A stretch of 64,000 nucleotides of DNA from Enoplolaimus lenunculus (lineage: Eukaryota > Nematoda > Enoplea > Enoplida > Thoracostomopsidae). The translations under genes were made by a program, and so were the position numbers. The notes beneath the pieces were generated by a model, which was given only the letters and a program-made list of their open reading frames with translations, was not told the origin of the DNA and searched no databases. Each line of letters opens with the position of its first letter. Position 1 is the first letter of the stretch. Shown piece after piece: positions 22,826 to 35,083 of the stretch. The stretch is taken from assembly GCA_030248215.1 (NCBI GenBank), contig JASANG010003005.1, positions 310,001 to 374,000 on the forward strand, written 5' to 3'.

Positions 22826-23055
22826 GGTCCTTGTAAAGAACAGGGGCAGAACAGTATTATCAGCTTATTACCTAAGTCTAACCGTAATCCTAAGCCTAAG
22901 CGTATTCTAAGCCTAAGCGTAAGCGAAATAATGAGTTTATTCCTAAGCCTAAGCCTAAGCCTAAGCCTAAACCAAGCAAAAATTAGTTTAAAGCTTAAGC
23001 TTATTCTCTTCTAGTCCCACAGAAAACTGTTTCGCCCCTGATCTTCACATGGGCC
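22826..23055. mobile_element. TTAGGC-type hAT-like MITE, end-type B
   Basis: Ends GGTCCTTGTAAAGAACAGGG and CGCCCCTGATCTTCACATG + GGCC. Flanks CAAAACCT and CAAAACTT match at 7 of 8. Confidence 0.82.
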
Positions 23056-23194
23056 CAAAACTTTAACAAATTTGAGCACAAAGTGTAGTCTAGGGAATGT
23101 TTGCATATCTTAATTGTATTGGGAGAAAAATAAAACATGTTTAAAACTTTTATACTTCAGTTTCCGTTTCATGTATTCGTTGTTTTGATCTCTC

Positions 23195-23313
23195 TTAGGG
23201 TTTCGGGACTCTATCCGCGTACGGACTCGTATTAGGTATACAGACTCCTATTGATTCGGACTCAAAATGGGGACACCTCTCTTATTACCCTCTCTTATTC
23301 GGGTCAATATCGT
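23195..23313. mobile_element. MITE family F, right-half fragment
   Basis: GGGACTCTATCCGCGTACGG through ATTCGGGTCAATATCGTA matches the right part of full-length copies. Confidence 0.65.
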
Positions 23314-23616
23314 AACCTCTGAGTCTAAGACCTCTACTTTAATGTTGAAGCATAGTATGAAAAAGTCCTTGAAAGCTACTAGAAAAGTATTATACCCAGC
23401 GATCTTATCATTTTCTGAAATCAATGTTCCAAAAACGTGCGCGTCTTGCGTGTGCAATTTACACCTATGCAAGCTGAATGTAAATAGTTCTCCGTTTCTA
23501 TATCCGGTAATGGTCAGTGTCTTTTTCCGGTATACCAGCCAAGAAAAATATGTATTGTTTTATAAACTTATAAATTTGCCACGTTCCAGGATCAGGATTC
23601 CTTATTAATTTTTAAT

Positions 23617-24038
23617 ATGGTGTAACCGGAATTATAAAATACCTGAACCGGAAAGTTCAAAAAATACCGAAACCGCCACCGAAACCGGAAAACAAAAAAT
23701 ACCTTTTACCGAGAAATTCAGTGTAACGCTATTTTATCGCTTTTAATGGCGAAAACACATCATTGGAACGTGAAAAATCCTGAAACAAATGCAGTAGCTG
23801 AAAACGTATGATCAGTTCTAAAGTATGACACAAATTTTTGAAATTTTGGCAATACACGCTCAGACAATTTTATGAAAATAAATTAGGATAACGTGCCAAT
23901 TTTGCTTAAATTTTCAAGTGAGAAAAATTCCAATACTGAAAATGCCGAAAAATTCCGGTCAAAACATACCGGGTTTAAAACGGATAGTGAAAAATACCGG
24001 ATTTTCCTACCGGAACCGGAATTTCGGTTGCACACTGG
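23617..24038. mobile_element. hAT-like repeat rich in ACCGGAA
   Basis: GGTGTAACCGGAATTA at the left and TTTCGGTTGCACACTGG at the right are approximate inverted ends. Similar vocabulary occurs in the elements at 8335 and 35992. Confidence 0.5.
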
Positions 24039-24306
24039 ATAGAAGGGTTTTTTGCTATTGTTTGATTAACAGATGTTCATCGAAATTGATGTCTATCGTA
24101 AATAATCAAAAGCTTACCGACATTGTTTCAACAATCGGTTTAAAAGACCTATGCAAAATCTGCACTAATGATTCGTTTAGGTGCAAAACAAAACCATTTT
24201 TTTTAAATTACACACACCGATCGCACGTTTTACATATTTGTTTCTGTCATTTTAATCGCTATTCGTTTCCGGTATTTTTATTTTCCATTTATTCCATAGT
24301 GAAAGC

Positions 24307-24577
24307 TTAACCCCTTCTCACATTGAGTTGCCTATAGGCAACTCAGCGCAGTGTATATACGTTAAATAGTATACATCGCACCGTGTTTAGCAATTGCAAC
24401 ACATATACTTAGTACTAAATCACCACAAGACGTGAGAGCCCACTCGGGCTGGAGCGTCAAGCTCCTATAGCTGAGTGGTGATGGTATACGCCTCCCACTC
24501 CAGTCACTGGAGTTCGAATCCTAGCATAAAAGTAGGTCTCATGGGAAATGGAAAATATTCATGTGAGAAAGGGTTAA
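24307..24577 (+). mobile_element. piggyBac-like MITE with tRNA-like core (best-preserved copy)
   Basis: TTAA+CCCCTTCTCACATTG at the left and ATGTGAGAAAGGG+TTAA at the right, with TTAA on both ends as piggyBac elements create. An internal ACTGGAGTTCGAATCC B box and GCTGAGTGGTGATGG A box are about 40 bp apart. It lies between GST copies B and C. Confidence 0.85.
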
Positions 24578-24879
24578 AATAACTGAACTTATACCTTTTC
24601 CAGGATTTGGGTATTTCGTTTAAACCTCTTGACTTCATTTTCGCACGCGTGACTACTTCTCCCCACTTAAATTGCGAGGCCAAATTTTCTCCAATTAGAC
24701 TGGACTATGCATAAATCTATTTGAAATGTTTATTTTGGAGTGGCCCATGCAACAAGGTGTAGAATGGAGGTGGGATTAAATATTCCCGGCGCATAACATC
24801 CGTGACCTTTGTAGCGGATTCTGTACTGGAGGTAAAAATTCGTAAGGAATGTTGCGGGCTACACACGAAACAGTATTTC

Positions 24880-25130
24880 TGAATTTATTCAGAAAAGTAT
24901 CTTCTGTGACAGATTTGAAAAGTTTTTCTGATATTTAAGATAATTTTTCTAAAAATAACTGGAAAACGTTTATTTTCAGACTTTGTTTCAAAATTTTCTG
25001 AAATATTTTCTGTTATAACAGAAATTACATTTCAAGTGCACCTTGCGAATTATATTTCTTAAATGTAAGAAATTTTTTCTTCAATATCAGAAATATTATT
25101 TTGAATGTTTACTTTTGCAGCAAGGTTGAA
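24880..25130. repeat. AT-rich dispersed repeat (shared with 33310-33500)
   Basis: AAATAACTGGAAAACGTT, AAGTGCACCTTGCGAATTAT and neighbouring phrases recur in the later copy. No coding frame. Confidence 0.5.
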
Positions 25131-25678
25131 CTAAACTTGCGCTTTGCAGATAACACTAAAATACCGATAAGGCTGTTAAGTTTTAGTAGTGTCGCTTCTG
25201 AAACTTTCCGACCCAAAATAAACAATATGTTTTAACAGCTATTTTATTTGTTTAGTCAATACTGTATATTATTTTGCAAATGCAGTTACTACAAAGATGT
25301 ATTTACCATTTGTATCATCACCTATCGACAAAATGGTTAAGTAATTTTAGCACGTAATATACTAAGTTAGTAGGGTTTCACAAACACAACCATTGCGTAG
25401 CACTATTCATGGGAGAATACATGAATTTCCGGTGCTGAGCTTCTATGTTGACTTAGTTTACTCCTTAGCTCTAAGATAAACTTTCCTAGTATTTCACTAG
25501 ATGTTTAGTGTGTTTTTTAAAATACTTGTATATAACTAAATTGACAAGCGTATGCAGAAACTGGCAAAAAATTTACCGCAGATGAAAACAATGAATGTTG
25601 TCACACGAAATGTTAACATTTTAACACGAGTGTTAGATTTAGCTTGTTTTTTCATTTAAAAACGAAAATTTTAGTAAT

Positions 25679-26028
25679 AATACCATAGCCGATCGACAAT
25701 ACCATACCCGGTCGATAATACCACAACCGGTCGAAAATACCATAACCGGTCGATAAAATCATAACCGATGGAAAATACCATAACCGTTCGATATTGCCAT
25801 AACCGGTCGAAAATACCATAACCGGTCAAAATACCATAACCGGTCGAAAATACCATAACCGATGGAAAATACCATAACCGGTCGAAAATACCACAACCGG
25901 TCGAAAATACCATAACCCGTCGAAAATACATAACCCGTCGAAAATACCATAACCGGTCGAAAGTACCACAACCGGTCGAAAATACCATAACCGGTCGGAA
26001 ATACCACAACCGCTCGAAAATACAACCG
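25679..26028. repeat. Minisatellite of 18-19 bp units
   Basis: About 19 head-to-tail units of AATACCATAACCGGTCGAA with variants (CACAACC, CGATGG, CCCGTCG). Open frames on the minus strand (STGYGIFDRLWYF) come only from the repeat. Confidence 0.9.
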
Positions 26029-26606
26029 CGTAGTGAATATAATACGGCCGCCTCGTTTTAGGATTGGCAGCAAACTATTAACCTACCTAACTCATGCAGA
26101 AACTACGTTCCGAAGATTTTGTGTCCAGCCCGCAGCCAGCTCACCTCGCTTTCAAGGGCTAATATTCTTAGGTTAGCCATGTAAGGTTTTGACATGACTA
26201 CAACAAAGGTTGAAACATTTTTCATTTTAGTCTGAACCCCACTGTTCAGTTGAAGTAGTGTGGTTGGCAGGCTGTTCAGCAACATGTTTTTTTCAGAAAA
26301 ATCCTGTCACACTTTGAAATGTATATATTCTAAATTTTCAATTTGTCCCTTGGTACGATTACGGTACACGATAGTCTGATCTTAGCTATCAGATTTGTTC
26401 AAGTTTACCCAATCAGAAATGAATTACGATACGTTTAAAGTTTAAGACGCGTTTGGCTGATAGTTTTCAACAATTTTAAATGACAATAGCCTGAACCTAA
26501 TAATTTCAAGTATTTCAAACATGCGGTTGAACCGAAGATGCCATTGGAGAATATTCAACTAAAAATGTGTATGCTTGTACTTAGATTTTCAAATTTATTC
26601 CATAAA

Positions 26607-27050
26607 CTGTAGTGACCCGAACAAGAGGATGTTAATAAGAGGGGACGTCTCCATGTTGAGACCCAATCAATAGGAGTCCGTATTCCTAATAAGAGTCGGT
26701 AGTGGATAGAGCTGATAAACCCTAATTAGAGTCTCTAAATGTCAATTATTCCTAATTGTAGCGCATAAATGAATCCAGGTCCAAATAATTTGAGTTCGAA
26801 ACTTTAAATCGTACTTAAATTTTGAAAGTACATACCTAAGTATAACCTTGTATTATCGTTCAAGTTATTGATACAAGACAAATAAACGTTTAATTCAAGG
26901 GATAGTTCCAGTACCGGATATATATCAGTGAGGAAGGGTGGCGGAGCGTGGGTTAAAACTAAATAACAGTCCGTAACCGAATAACAAAGGGGGATTCTCT
27001 CTGGAGAGGCCAAATAAATATCAGTCTCCCTCTTATTTGGTTTACTACAG
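26607..27050. mobile_element. MITE family F, 400 bp upstream of GST copy C
   Basis: Ends CTGTAGTGACCCGAACAAGA and ATTTGGTTTACTACAG. Confidence 0.8.
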
Positions 27051-27116
27051 TACCGAAATTTTATAAGTGAACGCCCTAAACGATTTTCTGCAACTTGTGA
27101 CAAAGCAGAAGATAAT

Positions 27117-27385
27117 GGCCCATGTATAGAACAGGGCCGGATCAGTTTCCGGAGGGGCTATCATAGAGTCAGTTTAAGCTTTAGCTGCAACAGAGTTAGT
27201 TTAAGCTTTAGCTGCAACAGAGTTAGTTTAAGCTTTAGCTGCAACAGAGTTAGTTTAAGCTTTAGACTAATTGTTTTGCTGAGGCTTAGGCTTAGGAATA
27301 CGCTCATCCTTACGCTTAGGCTTAGGCTTAGGCTTAGGAATATGCCTAATATACTACTGTTTCGGTCGTGTTCTATACATGGGCC
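27117..27385. mobile_element. TTAGGC-type MITE, end-type A, with internal 27-bp tandem repeat
   Basis: Ends GGCCCATGTATAGAACAGGG and GTGTTCTATACATGGGCC. At about 27181-27261 a 27-bp unit starting TTAGCTGCAACAGAGTTAG is repeated three times. Flanks do not match, and the element ends 65 bp before the GST copy C start codon. Confidence 0.82.
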
Positions 27386-27450
27386 AAATAGAGTTAGTTT
27401 TACGGGGTATAGTGTAGGGTACTGTACAATCAAATAAACACAGGTGAAAC

Positions 27451-30400
27451 ATGTCCTACAAAATGCGCTATTTTCATGCTCGTGGGAGAATGGAACCCAT
27501 GAAAATGATGTTCGCTTACGCCAAAGTACCGCTTGAGATTGAAGTAGTCGATTTCAAGGATTGGAAGGAAATCAAAAACGGTAAGTGTCAAAGGTTCATG
27601 ACTTAAAAATAAAGTCAATATCTCAGTGGAACCCGAACTTTGAACATCACAGCGTTCGTTTTCAACGTATAACGGGGCTTGGTTTGTTTTAATCATACTA
27701 CGATTGTACAACCGGATGTGTCACTATGACTTCGGGTTCGGCAGAAAATCAACCACAGACTCCGATAGAAGGTTTGTCGGAGGTTTGGACACCAATTTTG
27801 ATGGTGAAATTTTTAGTAAGCCTAAGCCTTAAAGCCTAAGCCTAAGATTCATGCATACTTATGTTACACCCTTTAATGAGTTAGATTAGTGCTGTAAGCT
27901 TCATTTACAGAGCATTTAAAATAAAACTGGTTTAAAAACATATTTAGCCAGACGCATTTTAAAACTTAAGCGGTTTTTGGTTCAACCGGTTAGGGTTGGG
28001 GCTCCTTTAGGGGTGGGCCCCACAAACGGGGGGTATGGGGGTGGCTGCTCCGGCCCTGTTGTTACTATATAATTTTCTTTCACCGCCGCTTCTGGCTCCG
28101 GTTTGAACGAATTTTGTTCGCATTCGGGTTTTTTCAAACTCTGGTTGCTATGTGCCGATTACCGTTGTAGACTATCAATGACCATCACTAGCTTTGATCA
28201 AACGGTCAATGTAAAAAACAAGCCTAAGTCTAAGCCTAACCCAAAGCATAAGCGTAAGAATTAGCATATTCCTGAGCCAAAGACTAAGCCTAAGCCTAAG
28301 CCAAGCAAAAAAATTAGTCTAAAGCTTAAGGTTATTCTATTCTAGCATCACAGAATAACGTGTTGCGCCCCTGATCTTTACATGGTCCGAACAAAAAAGT
28401 CACAAACAGTGCACAGTGGCGTTATTCTTGTTGTTCAGTGACTTTCTGTGCCGTAAATGCAATTGGCATATGAGGCACACGGGGCCGGACGGCGTCAGAC
28501 AACACAGGATGGTGTAGGAATTATTAATTAAAATAGTTAAAAGGATTAGCACCATTGTAAAATTTCAAATTTAGGACGAATTAGATGTCAGCGAAAAATT
28601 CGCGTGCGTATAAAAGGGTCAAATGATTATTAATTTTGTACCAAAATGTATTGTTAGTTTAAACAAGGCAATGAAATTGCAAGTTTTTCAACCTTAAGAT
28701 GTCATGGTAACTTTCCTAATTGGTGGGGCAGTAGTATATACATTGAGTTATTAATTTGACTTTATTCAGATCAGCCATTTGGCAGTTTACCTGTATTTTG
28801 GGCCGATGGTAAAGAATTGTGCCAAAGTATTGCGATTATGCGCTTTGTTGCTCACAAGTTTGGTACGTTGTTTGGTTAAAATGATTTAGTAATGTAAATA
28901 TTAATAACTTAGTATTGCGGAAAGTGTTTTTGCTGTTTAAAATCAAATAAATAACAGAACAACATTTCTAAAACTCTATTGAATACGACAATTTCTTCCG
29001 TTGGAATTTTGCGTAAATTTCTCCCAAAATTTTGCGTTAAAACCGTCAGCGTTTGCTGCATTCGCTTTTATTAATTATTTGGTTTAAGCTGCTACTCATT
29101 TACAGCTTCAATTGCCAGGAGACCAAAGGTTTTTTGGCTTCTGTGTGTTTCTGGTGTACGCATGTCGACGTTGCATAATCAATGATAAACTTATTTGATC
29201 AGAACATATACTGTGTCATCAATTAGAAATTAAAATTTAGGTTCTGAACTTTTACACGATGCGGGGAATTTCAGCTTTATTTATATAGATTTAGCGTGCG
29301 TATGTGCGCAGGTTGCATCGAATTGCTGGCCCATGTTACTTTAAGGGGTGTCCACGTTTCAGGTGGGTCTACAAAAGAGTAGGTTTAGATTCTAGATTAC
29401 ATTTCTTTGCTTAGGCTTAGGCTTAGGCTTAGGCGTAGGCTTAGGCTTAGGCTTATTCTTAGAAACACATTTTTGCAACGCTTAGGCTTAGGCTTAGGCT
29501 TAGGCTTATTCTTTAGGAACACATTTTTGCAACGCTTAGGCTTAGGCTTAGGCTTGGGAATAGGCTTAACCTAATGTTACGCCCCTTAAAGTAACATGGC
29601 CCAAATTGGTCATAGATGCAATTTTCACTTGATCTCCTGATTGGTTTATTCTTTTAGGGCTCGCTGGAAATGACGCATGGGAGTGTGCCGTTGCGGATAT
29701 GTACGTTGACGGATATTACGATTTTTTCAACACTCTCTCCAAAGCTTTTATATCACATCTGTTCGCTGGAGATATGGCAAAAGCAGTAAATGATTACACT
29801 TTTGACAAAAACGTATAGTATCGCTGAGATGTTATAGAGCTCAAATACAGAAAAATATATGAAGTTTAAGCTCGTTATACGAAACAGCCAACACAAGCCG
29901 ACGAATAGGATTTTGACGGAAAAATCAAATAGTAACAAATGGACCTCAATGATTTATGATGCACAGTAAAATGTAAGGTATAACATCTACGGTTAAATGC
30001 TAAATTTTTCCGCTTTGAAGTGGTAAATACTGCATTGGTGAGACAAACATGTTTTTAAATCCATGGATCTTAAATATTTAGCCAATAATGGCGTACCCGC
30101 ACTGATACCGTTTAGACTGGCTGTTCTCCATCAGATCCGAAGCTAAAAAGCTTATGTATCCTAGATACTGACGCCAAAAATGCTTCAGTGTTTGGAATGC
30201 ATCTTTTTGGCTTGGGATCTGAGGGAGAACATTCGGTCTAAACGGTTTCATAAAAGCTTCAGTGTTCGGGACACTACCCTCTCAAAAGCTGCTTTCAGTA
30301 CGCATGTTATTGTAGAAGTGGTATAAGTTAGAGCGAGTATTTTGAACTACTACATTGAATTGAATGTAGAATGTAAACAATAATGTCATAAATATAACTA

Positions 30401-31370
30401 GTATGCCAGCTTTGCTCAATGCACAAAAGTTAGCGAAAGCACAAAAATTTCCATGCAAATGTTTTTTTCATAGACCAATCACGTGTATTTCCTGTGAAAT
30501 TATATTGTAAACAAAGTAATGCTGGAAAGTTGCCGAAAATACGTGTGTGGGAAGTTTCACCTTTAATATATAGATTACACTAACGAAAAGTCTGTTTGTC
30601 TTGCTCTTTAGAGAGAAGTATTTGCCGAAAAGCACAAAGAGCTCGTCGAACCATTTCTTGATCGATACGAATCTTTTCTGAGCCGAAATGGAGGCATATG
30701 GTTCGTTGGTTCAAAGGTATAAAGAGACCAGTTTATAATTTGCTGGCTTTTACATGTTAGTAGTCACAAACATTTCAAGCCAGGTACATATTTCAAGCGA
30801 CTGACAAGAATAGTGAAAATGCATCTGGGTGAGTCAAATATATGATGCCTCAGCGCTCAGTGCGTCCACTCTGGCAACGGGGTTTGTGTAGGCACGGTCA
30901 TTTGAATACGGATATTATATTTTATACAAAACGTATCTTATACTCACTAAAATATACTTAAAATTATTAGTAAAACTGTTGCCGAATTAAGTGTTGGTTT
31001 TACCAAGAGTAGATGATGTGCATACAGACCCCACTAAACAAGGGCGTAGGCCAAAAACGCAACGCGTGCCGGGTACAAATTTTATTGTGTTGACAGAAAT
31101 CACCCAGGTATGTGGAAAAGCATTTGTGAAATTTATTACAATTAATATCTAGAAAATGGGTAATATTTGGCACAGTTTGAAACTTTATTATACTTGCAGG
31201 TCACATGGGTTGATTTTGCAATCGCTGAATTAATGCAACGATATCAAGAATTATTCGATGCAAATTTGCTCAGAAATTATCCAACCCTCAAAGCACATGA
31301 GACGCGGGTGTTTTCACTTCCTGGAGTTAAAGAATACATTGCATCGCGAAGCCGGGACTTGTTCTATTGA
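27451..31370 (+). CDS. Sigma-class glutathione S-transferase (HPGDS-like), copy C
   Basis: Exons 27451-27580, 28770-28862, 29658-29785, 30612-30716 and 31200-31370 (TGA), with GT..AG junctions and phases matching copies A and B; 208 residues. Catalytic Tyr7, RGR at 11-13, Trp38 and QS at 62-63 are present. Exon 4 is clearly divergent (about 21 of 105 nt differ from copy A, with several amino-acid changes such as GGI for GGT), while exon 5 is almost identical to copy B. This contrast points to gene conversion or unequal exchange within the cluster. A TTAGGC-type transposon ends 65 bp before the start codon, so the core promoter or 5' UTR probably includes or abuts it. Confidence 0.9.
28204..28388. 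mobile_element. TTAGGC-type MITE, end-type B, GST copy C intron 1
   Basis: Left end GGTCAATGTAAAAAACAAGC, right end GCGCCCCTGATCTTTACATG + GTCC; stem TTAGTCTAAAGCTTAAGG. Confidence 0.75.
29338..29602. mobile_element. TTAGGC-type MITE, end-type C, GST copy C intron 2
   Basis: Ends GGCCCATGTTACTTTAAGGG and CGCCCCTTAAAGTAACATGG + CC. The phrase ACACATTTTTGCAACGCTTA with its TTAGGC tract is duplicated inside. It stops 55 bp before exon 3. Confidence 0.8.
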
Positions 31371-31479
31371 ACTTGGACGCTTATAAATTAATAATAACTT
31401 ATTTGATTAGTCTTACTTCGATTTTTTTAAAACAAATCTGTTAGTTGTAAAATTTGATTACTTCAGCAACTATTAATGC

Positions 31480-31689
31480 ACAGTGCAAAAAATGGTGAGT
31501 CAAATTGACTTTCTCTGAAATGGGCTCTACAGGGCTACACAAACTGAGTCAAATTCGACTCCGCTACAGTCAAATTTGACTCACTAAGTGGCGCGTTTGA
31601 CTCTGACTGAGTCGAATTTGACTATGTTTGTGTAGTCCCTTGGAGCCTATTTCGGAGAGAGTCAATTTGACTCACTATTTTTTGCAGTG
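31480..31689. mobile_element. Palindromic GAGTC-rich MITE (family G) after GST copy C
   Basis: CAGTGCAAAAAATGGTGAGTC and the inverse ending TTTTTTGCAGTG, about 110 bp past the stop codon. Confidence 0.78.
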
Positions 31690-31846
31690 CATACATATAC
31701 GTAGGTATCTCTAAGTGAATGCAATGCTTTATTTTTCTTTCTGTCAAAATTCGCAGCGAGAACGATGTGGTTTGATCCGAAATGATTTACGGAGTAATGA
31801 CATCAAGTGTATAAATTTGAACGACTACGCTAAAAAATGATTTCTA

Positions 31847-32137
31847 AATCCCTATTCACACGTGCAAGTTTTTGCAGTAAAAACTTGCACGTGCAACTTG
31901 TATGTGCAAGTTTACACACAAAGCAACTGTGAAGTTCGTGCAGCTACAAATTATTCACTGTAATTCACGTTATTTAATTTATTTCGCACCTGTGAACGCG
32001 GTTGCAAGTCGCTTGAATTGCAGTTTAAATGGTCAATCGGAATGATCCTTTAAAAACACTTGCAGCTGCAAGAAACTCGCGCAAGTTGTAGCTGCGAGTT
32101 TTCACTGCAAAAACTTGCACGTGTGTGAATGGGGCTT
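31847..32137. mobile_element. Foldback GCAAGTT-rich element (family H)
   Basis: Ends CCCTATTCACACGTGCAAG and CTTGCACGTGTGAATGGGG are inverted copies; the inside has many GCAAGTTG/CAGCTGCAAG motifs. Confidence 0.75.
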
Positions 32138-32499
32138 AAATCTTCAAGAAACGGTAGCCTGCATGATTAATGTTCCACACTGGAGAAACTTAATTATCTG
32201 GACGCTACATTTTTATTTGATTAATATCTGACAATAGCCAAGTCTACAGTACCAATGCTGGCAGAATGCTAAAAAAGTTATAAACTTTGAAACTAAACGA
32301 TACAAAAAATAACAAATGATAACCATATGAAATTTTGAAATTTTAAGTTATCACATTCGGTCTCTGTTTGTTAATTTCGCCGTAAAGATAATGGATAAGA
32401 CAATTAATTACCTTTTAGAACCTTCATAATTCTGTTATTCTTGGAACGGCTGCGAACAGCGGCGCACGGCAATGTTAAGTAAAGTACAACTTTTACACA

Positions 32500-33160
32500 C
32501 AAAATTAAATTGTCTTTATATTTAAGAAATATTGTCTGAAATTTTAAGACAATTATGTCTTAATAACCTGGACTCCAGACATATATGTTTTGAATTGCAG
32601 ACTATTATTTCTTAAATTTTTCAGAAGTATTGGTCTGAAATTTAAAAATTTTGTTTCATGAACGGTTAAGACAAAGGTTTCTGAAATATGACGCATTATT
32701 CTGAAATTCAAGACAAATATGTTTGAAGTACAAGACAAAGATTTTCCAGGAAAACGACTCCAAAATTAAGGTCTACACTTCAACCAGATACGCGAATTTT
32801 ACAAACTGTGATACGTCCAAGACGTAAACTTAGGTTGGGCGGAGCCTGAGCTCATCCTGAAATATGCGTGAAATTCGATTATTTATATACGCTCCTAAGA
32901 ATATAAATGGAGCCATATTTTTACATAACACAAAAATTGAAAAATTAACACTAGAGCATAAGACAACTATTTTTTTAAATTAACAAATTTATGTCTTATA
33001 AATTGGCAACACTGGTTTTTTGAATATAACACATTAATGTTTTAACCATTTCAGACACGAATTTCTGAGTTGTTTAAGGCTATTAATGTCTCAAATACGA
33101 GACAATTATGTCTTTAAAATTTAACAATTTAAAAGTCTCGAAATTTTAAGACAATTTATT
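32500..33160. repeat. AT-rich foldback tract with AAGACAATTATGTCTTA motifs
   Basis: TTTTAAGACAATTATGTCTTA near 32545 and the phrase AAATTTTAAGACAATTTA near 33133 bracket many partly inverted TCTGAAATTT/AAATTTCAGA phrases. No reading frame was found. Confidence 0.45.
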
Positions 33161-33309
33161 TTGTGTGTACTGCAAAACTGTATAAGCTAGAAACAAAAAA
33201 CATTTTGTTGCACAATCGATGCTTGTTCAATTCGGACATAATTATGCATTGCTGACAAAAAATTTTAAACATAACGTGTTTTTGTCTTTATTTTACAAAT
33301 TTTATCCCA

Positions 33310-33500
33310 CAAAAGTATTTTCAGTGGCAAATCTGAAAAGTTTTTGTGATATTTAAAACAATTTTTCTAAAAATAACTGGAAAACGTTATTTTTGAGACT
33401 TTATTTCAAAACTTTTTTGAAAAAGTTTCTGTTATAACAAAATACTTTTCAAGTGCACTTTGCTAATTATGTTTCTTAAATGTAAGAAATTTATACGATT
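33310..33500. repeat. AT-rich dispersed repeat (shared with 24880-25130)
   Basis: AAAATAACTGGAAAACGTT and TTTCAAGTGCACTTTGCTAA correspond to the earlier copy. Confidence 0.5.
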
Positions 33501-33514
33501 TTGCGTGTTTTGAA

Positions 33515-33710
33515 GAATAATTCTGCTGATAGCCCTTCATTTTTAGGAATTCTGTCAAAGCCGAGACACGATTAATAAGCTTTTCGCGTTTCGAACAGCA
33601 TCAATGATAACATTTTTTAAGATAAGCACAAAAAGTTTGGATTTTTTACACGATTAATACGGATGGTGTAATGATTAATACATTAATAAGATACCTAATA
33701 CTAAATGCTG
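33515..33710. repeat. Dispersed repeat L (inverted partner of 12520-12715)
   Basis: AGGAATTCTGTCAAAGCCGA and ACGATTAATACGGATGGTGT are reverse complements of the first copy. Confidence 0.6.
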
Positions 33711-33856
33711 ATAAGGCTGTTAAAATAATGCAGTATATATTATTTTTGAAACTTTAAGGATAGAAGCAAATAATTGGACTTGAAATTTATTTTAAAGCTT
33801 TATCAGATTTCTTTGTTCGCATACTACATTCTATAAAAGTGTGGTGTTGAAAGGTT

Positions 33857-34033
33857 GGCCCACGTTACTTTAAGGGGCGTCCAGGTTTCTGGTAGGTCTA
33901 TAAAAGAGTAGGTTTCGATTCCAGATTACATTTTTGCTCGGGCTTTAGGCTTAGGCTTATCGTTAAGCTTAGGAACGCATTTTTGCAACGCTTCGGTTTA
34001 GGCTTAGGCTTAGGAATACGCTTAATCTATGTT
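33857..34033. mobile_element. TTAGGC-type MITE, end-type C, right end lost
   Basis: It starts GGCCCACGTTACTTTAAGGG and passes through AGAGTAGGTTTCGATTCCAG and TTAGGC repeats; it stops at CTTAATCTATGTTA without the closing end. Confidence 0.65.
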
Positions 34034-34138
34034 ATTTGTTTCTGTTTAATTAAGGTTTGCAAACGTTGTTTCAAAACGTTCCATCCTTGTAACTGACATT
34101 CAAATTTATATAATATTTTATAAAGCATGCGTTTATTA

Positions 34139-35055
34139 TAAATGGGCACCGGATATCCGGATATCCGGAATATCCGAAATGCTATTGTGTAAACAAATTT
34201 TTTGAATAATTTACATTGTTTCACTACTAAAGTAACAGGAGCTGACGAAAAAAATTCGGTATTCAAACCGCATTTAGAATATTGAACTAAATTCTTGACG
34301 ATTTTTTGTGAGTAGATTTGGAATTTTCGGTGTATATTGTTTGTAAAATTTAGAACAGTTTGACTGTTGTCTTTTTACAATCATACTGACAGAAAAGTTG
34401 TTATAATTCAGTGTGATATTCAAAACATTTCTTTTCTTACATCTCGCTGGATACTAAGCTTGGTCCTTCGGTGGACATTGTGTATGAAAAGTAGTTTAGT
34501 ATTCGAATGCTTCGACGTTTGAGTTTGTATACTTAAGATGACGCTACTTTTGATGGCGTCTGGCGCATTCCGTCACCGTCACGGTACAGCACTGTACCGC
34601 AAACCACATGAATTTCTACCTGGCATCGCTAACCAATTCCTAAACAAAATTATTTCACTTACACTGTCGTACGGCGTCAGATGTCGCCGCACGACAAGTT
34701 TAGCGGCACCCATTACAAAATTAAAATGTAATTGAAATCATCAGTGGAGGTTATATGTGGAACCAAATCGGCAATATGTTCCGATATATTAAGATCAGAG
34801 TGGGTCCAGAAGGTTTGAATCAATATTACTTTAGCCTAAGCCCAAGCAAAAACAGTCTAAAAATAAGCCTAGTCTATTTTGGTTCGGTGAGAAGGTGGGC
34901 GCTAGCGGATCCAGAAAGGGGCGGGCGGGCGTACACTCCTCTTCAGAATTTTTTTGTAATAAAATGATAAGGTCACTCTACCTTACAATTCTATCCCTCA
35001 CTATCCGGCAAGAATTGATGGATATCCGGATATGAAAAAATATGCGATGCCCATC
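34139..35055. mobile_element. Possible larger DNA element with GGGCACCGGATATCC ends
   Basis: GGGCACCGGATATCCGGATA at the left and GGATATCCGGATATG..GATGCCCAT at the right could be inverted ends about 0.9 kb apart. The inside has no clear transposase; a 65-codon frame at 34538 is not recognisable. It could equally be two unrelated fragments. Confidence 0.3.
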
Positions 35056-35083
35056 ACTGTCAGTTATAACAAGAGTGCATAAT

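Noticed and set aside
25671-26073. Overlapping frames reading STGYGIFDRLWYF repeats
   Set aside because: Translation of the 18-19-bp minisatellite; two overlapping frames are equally open.
34538-34735. 65-codon plus-strand frame MTLLLMASGAFRHRHG...
   Set aside because: No family resemblance, no supporting exon structure; possibly inside a degenerate DNA element.
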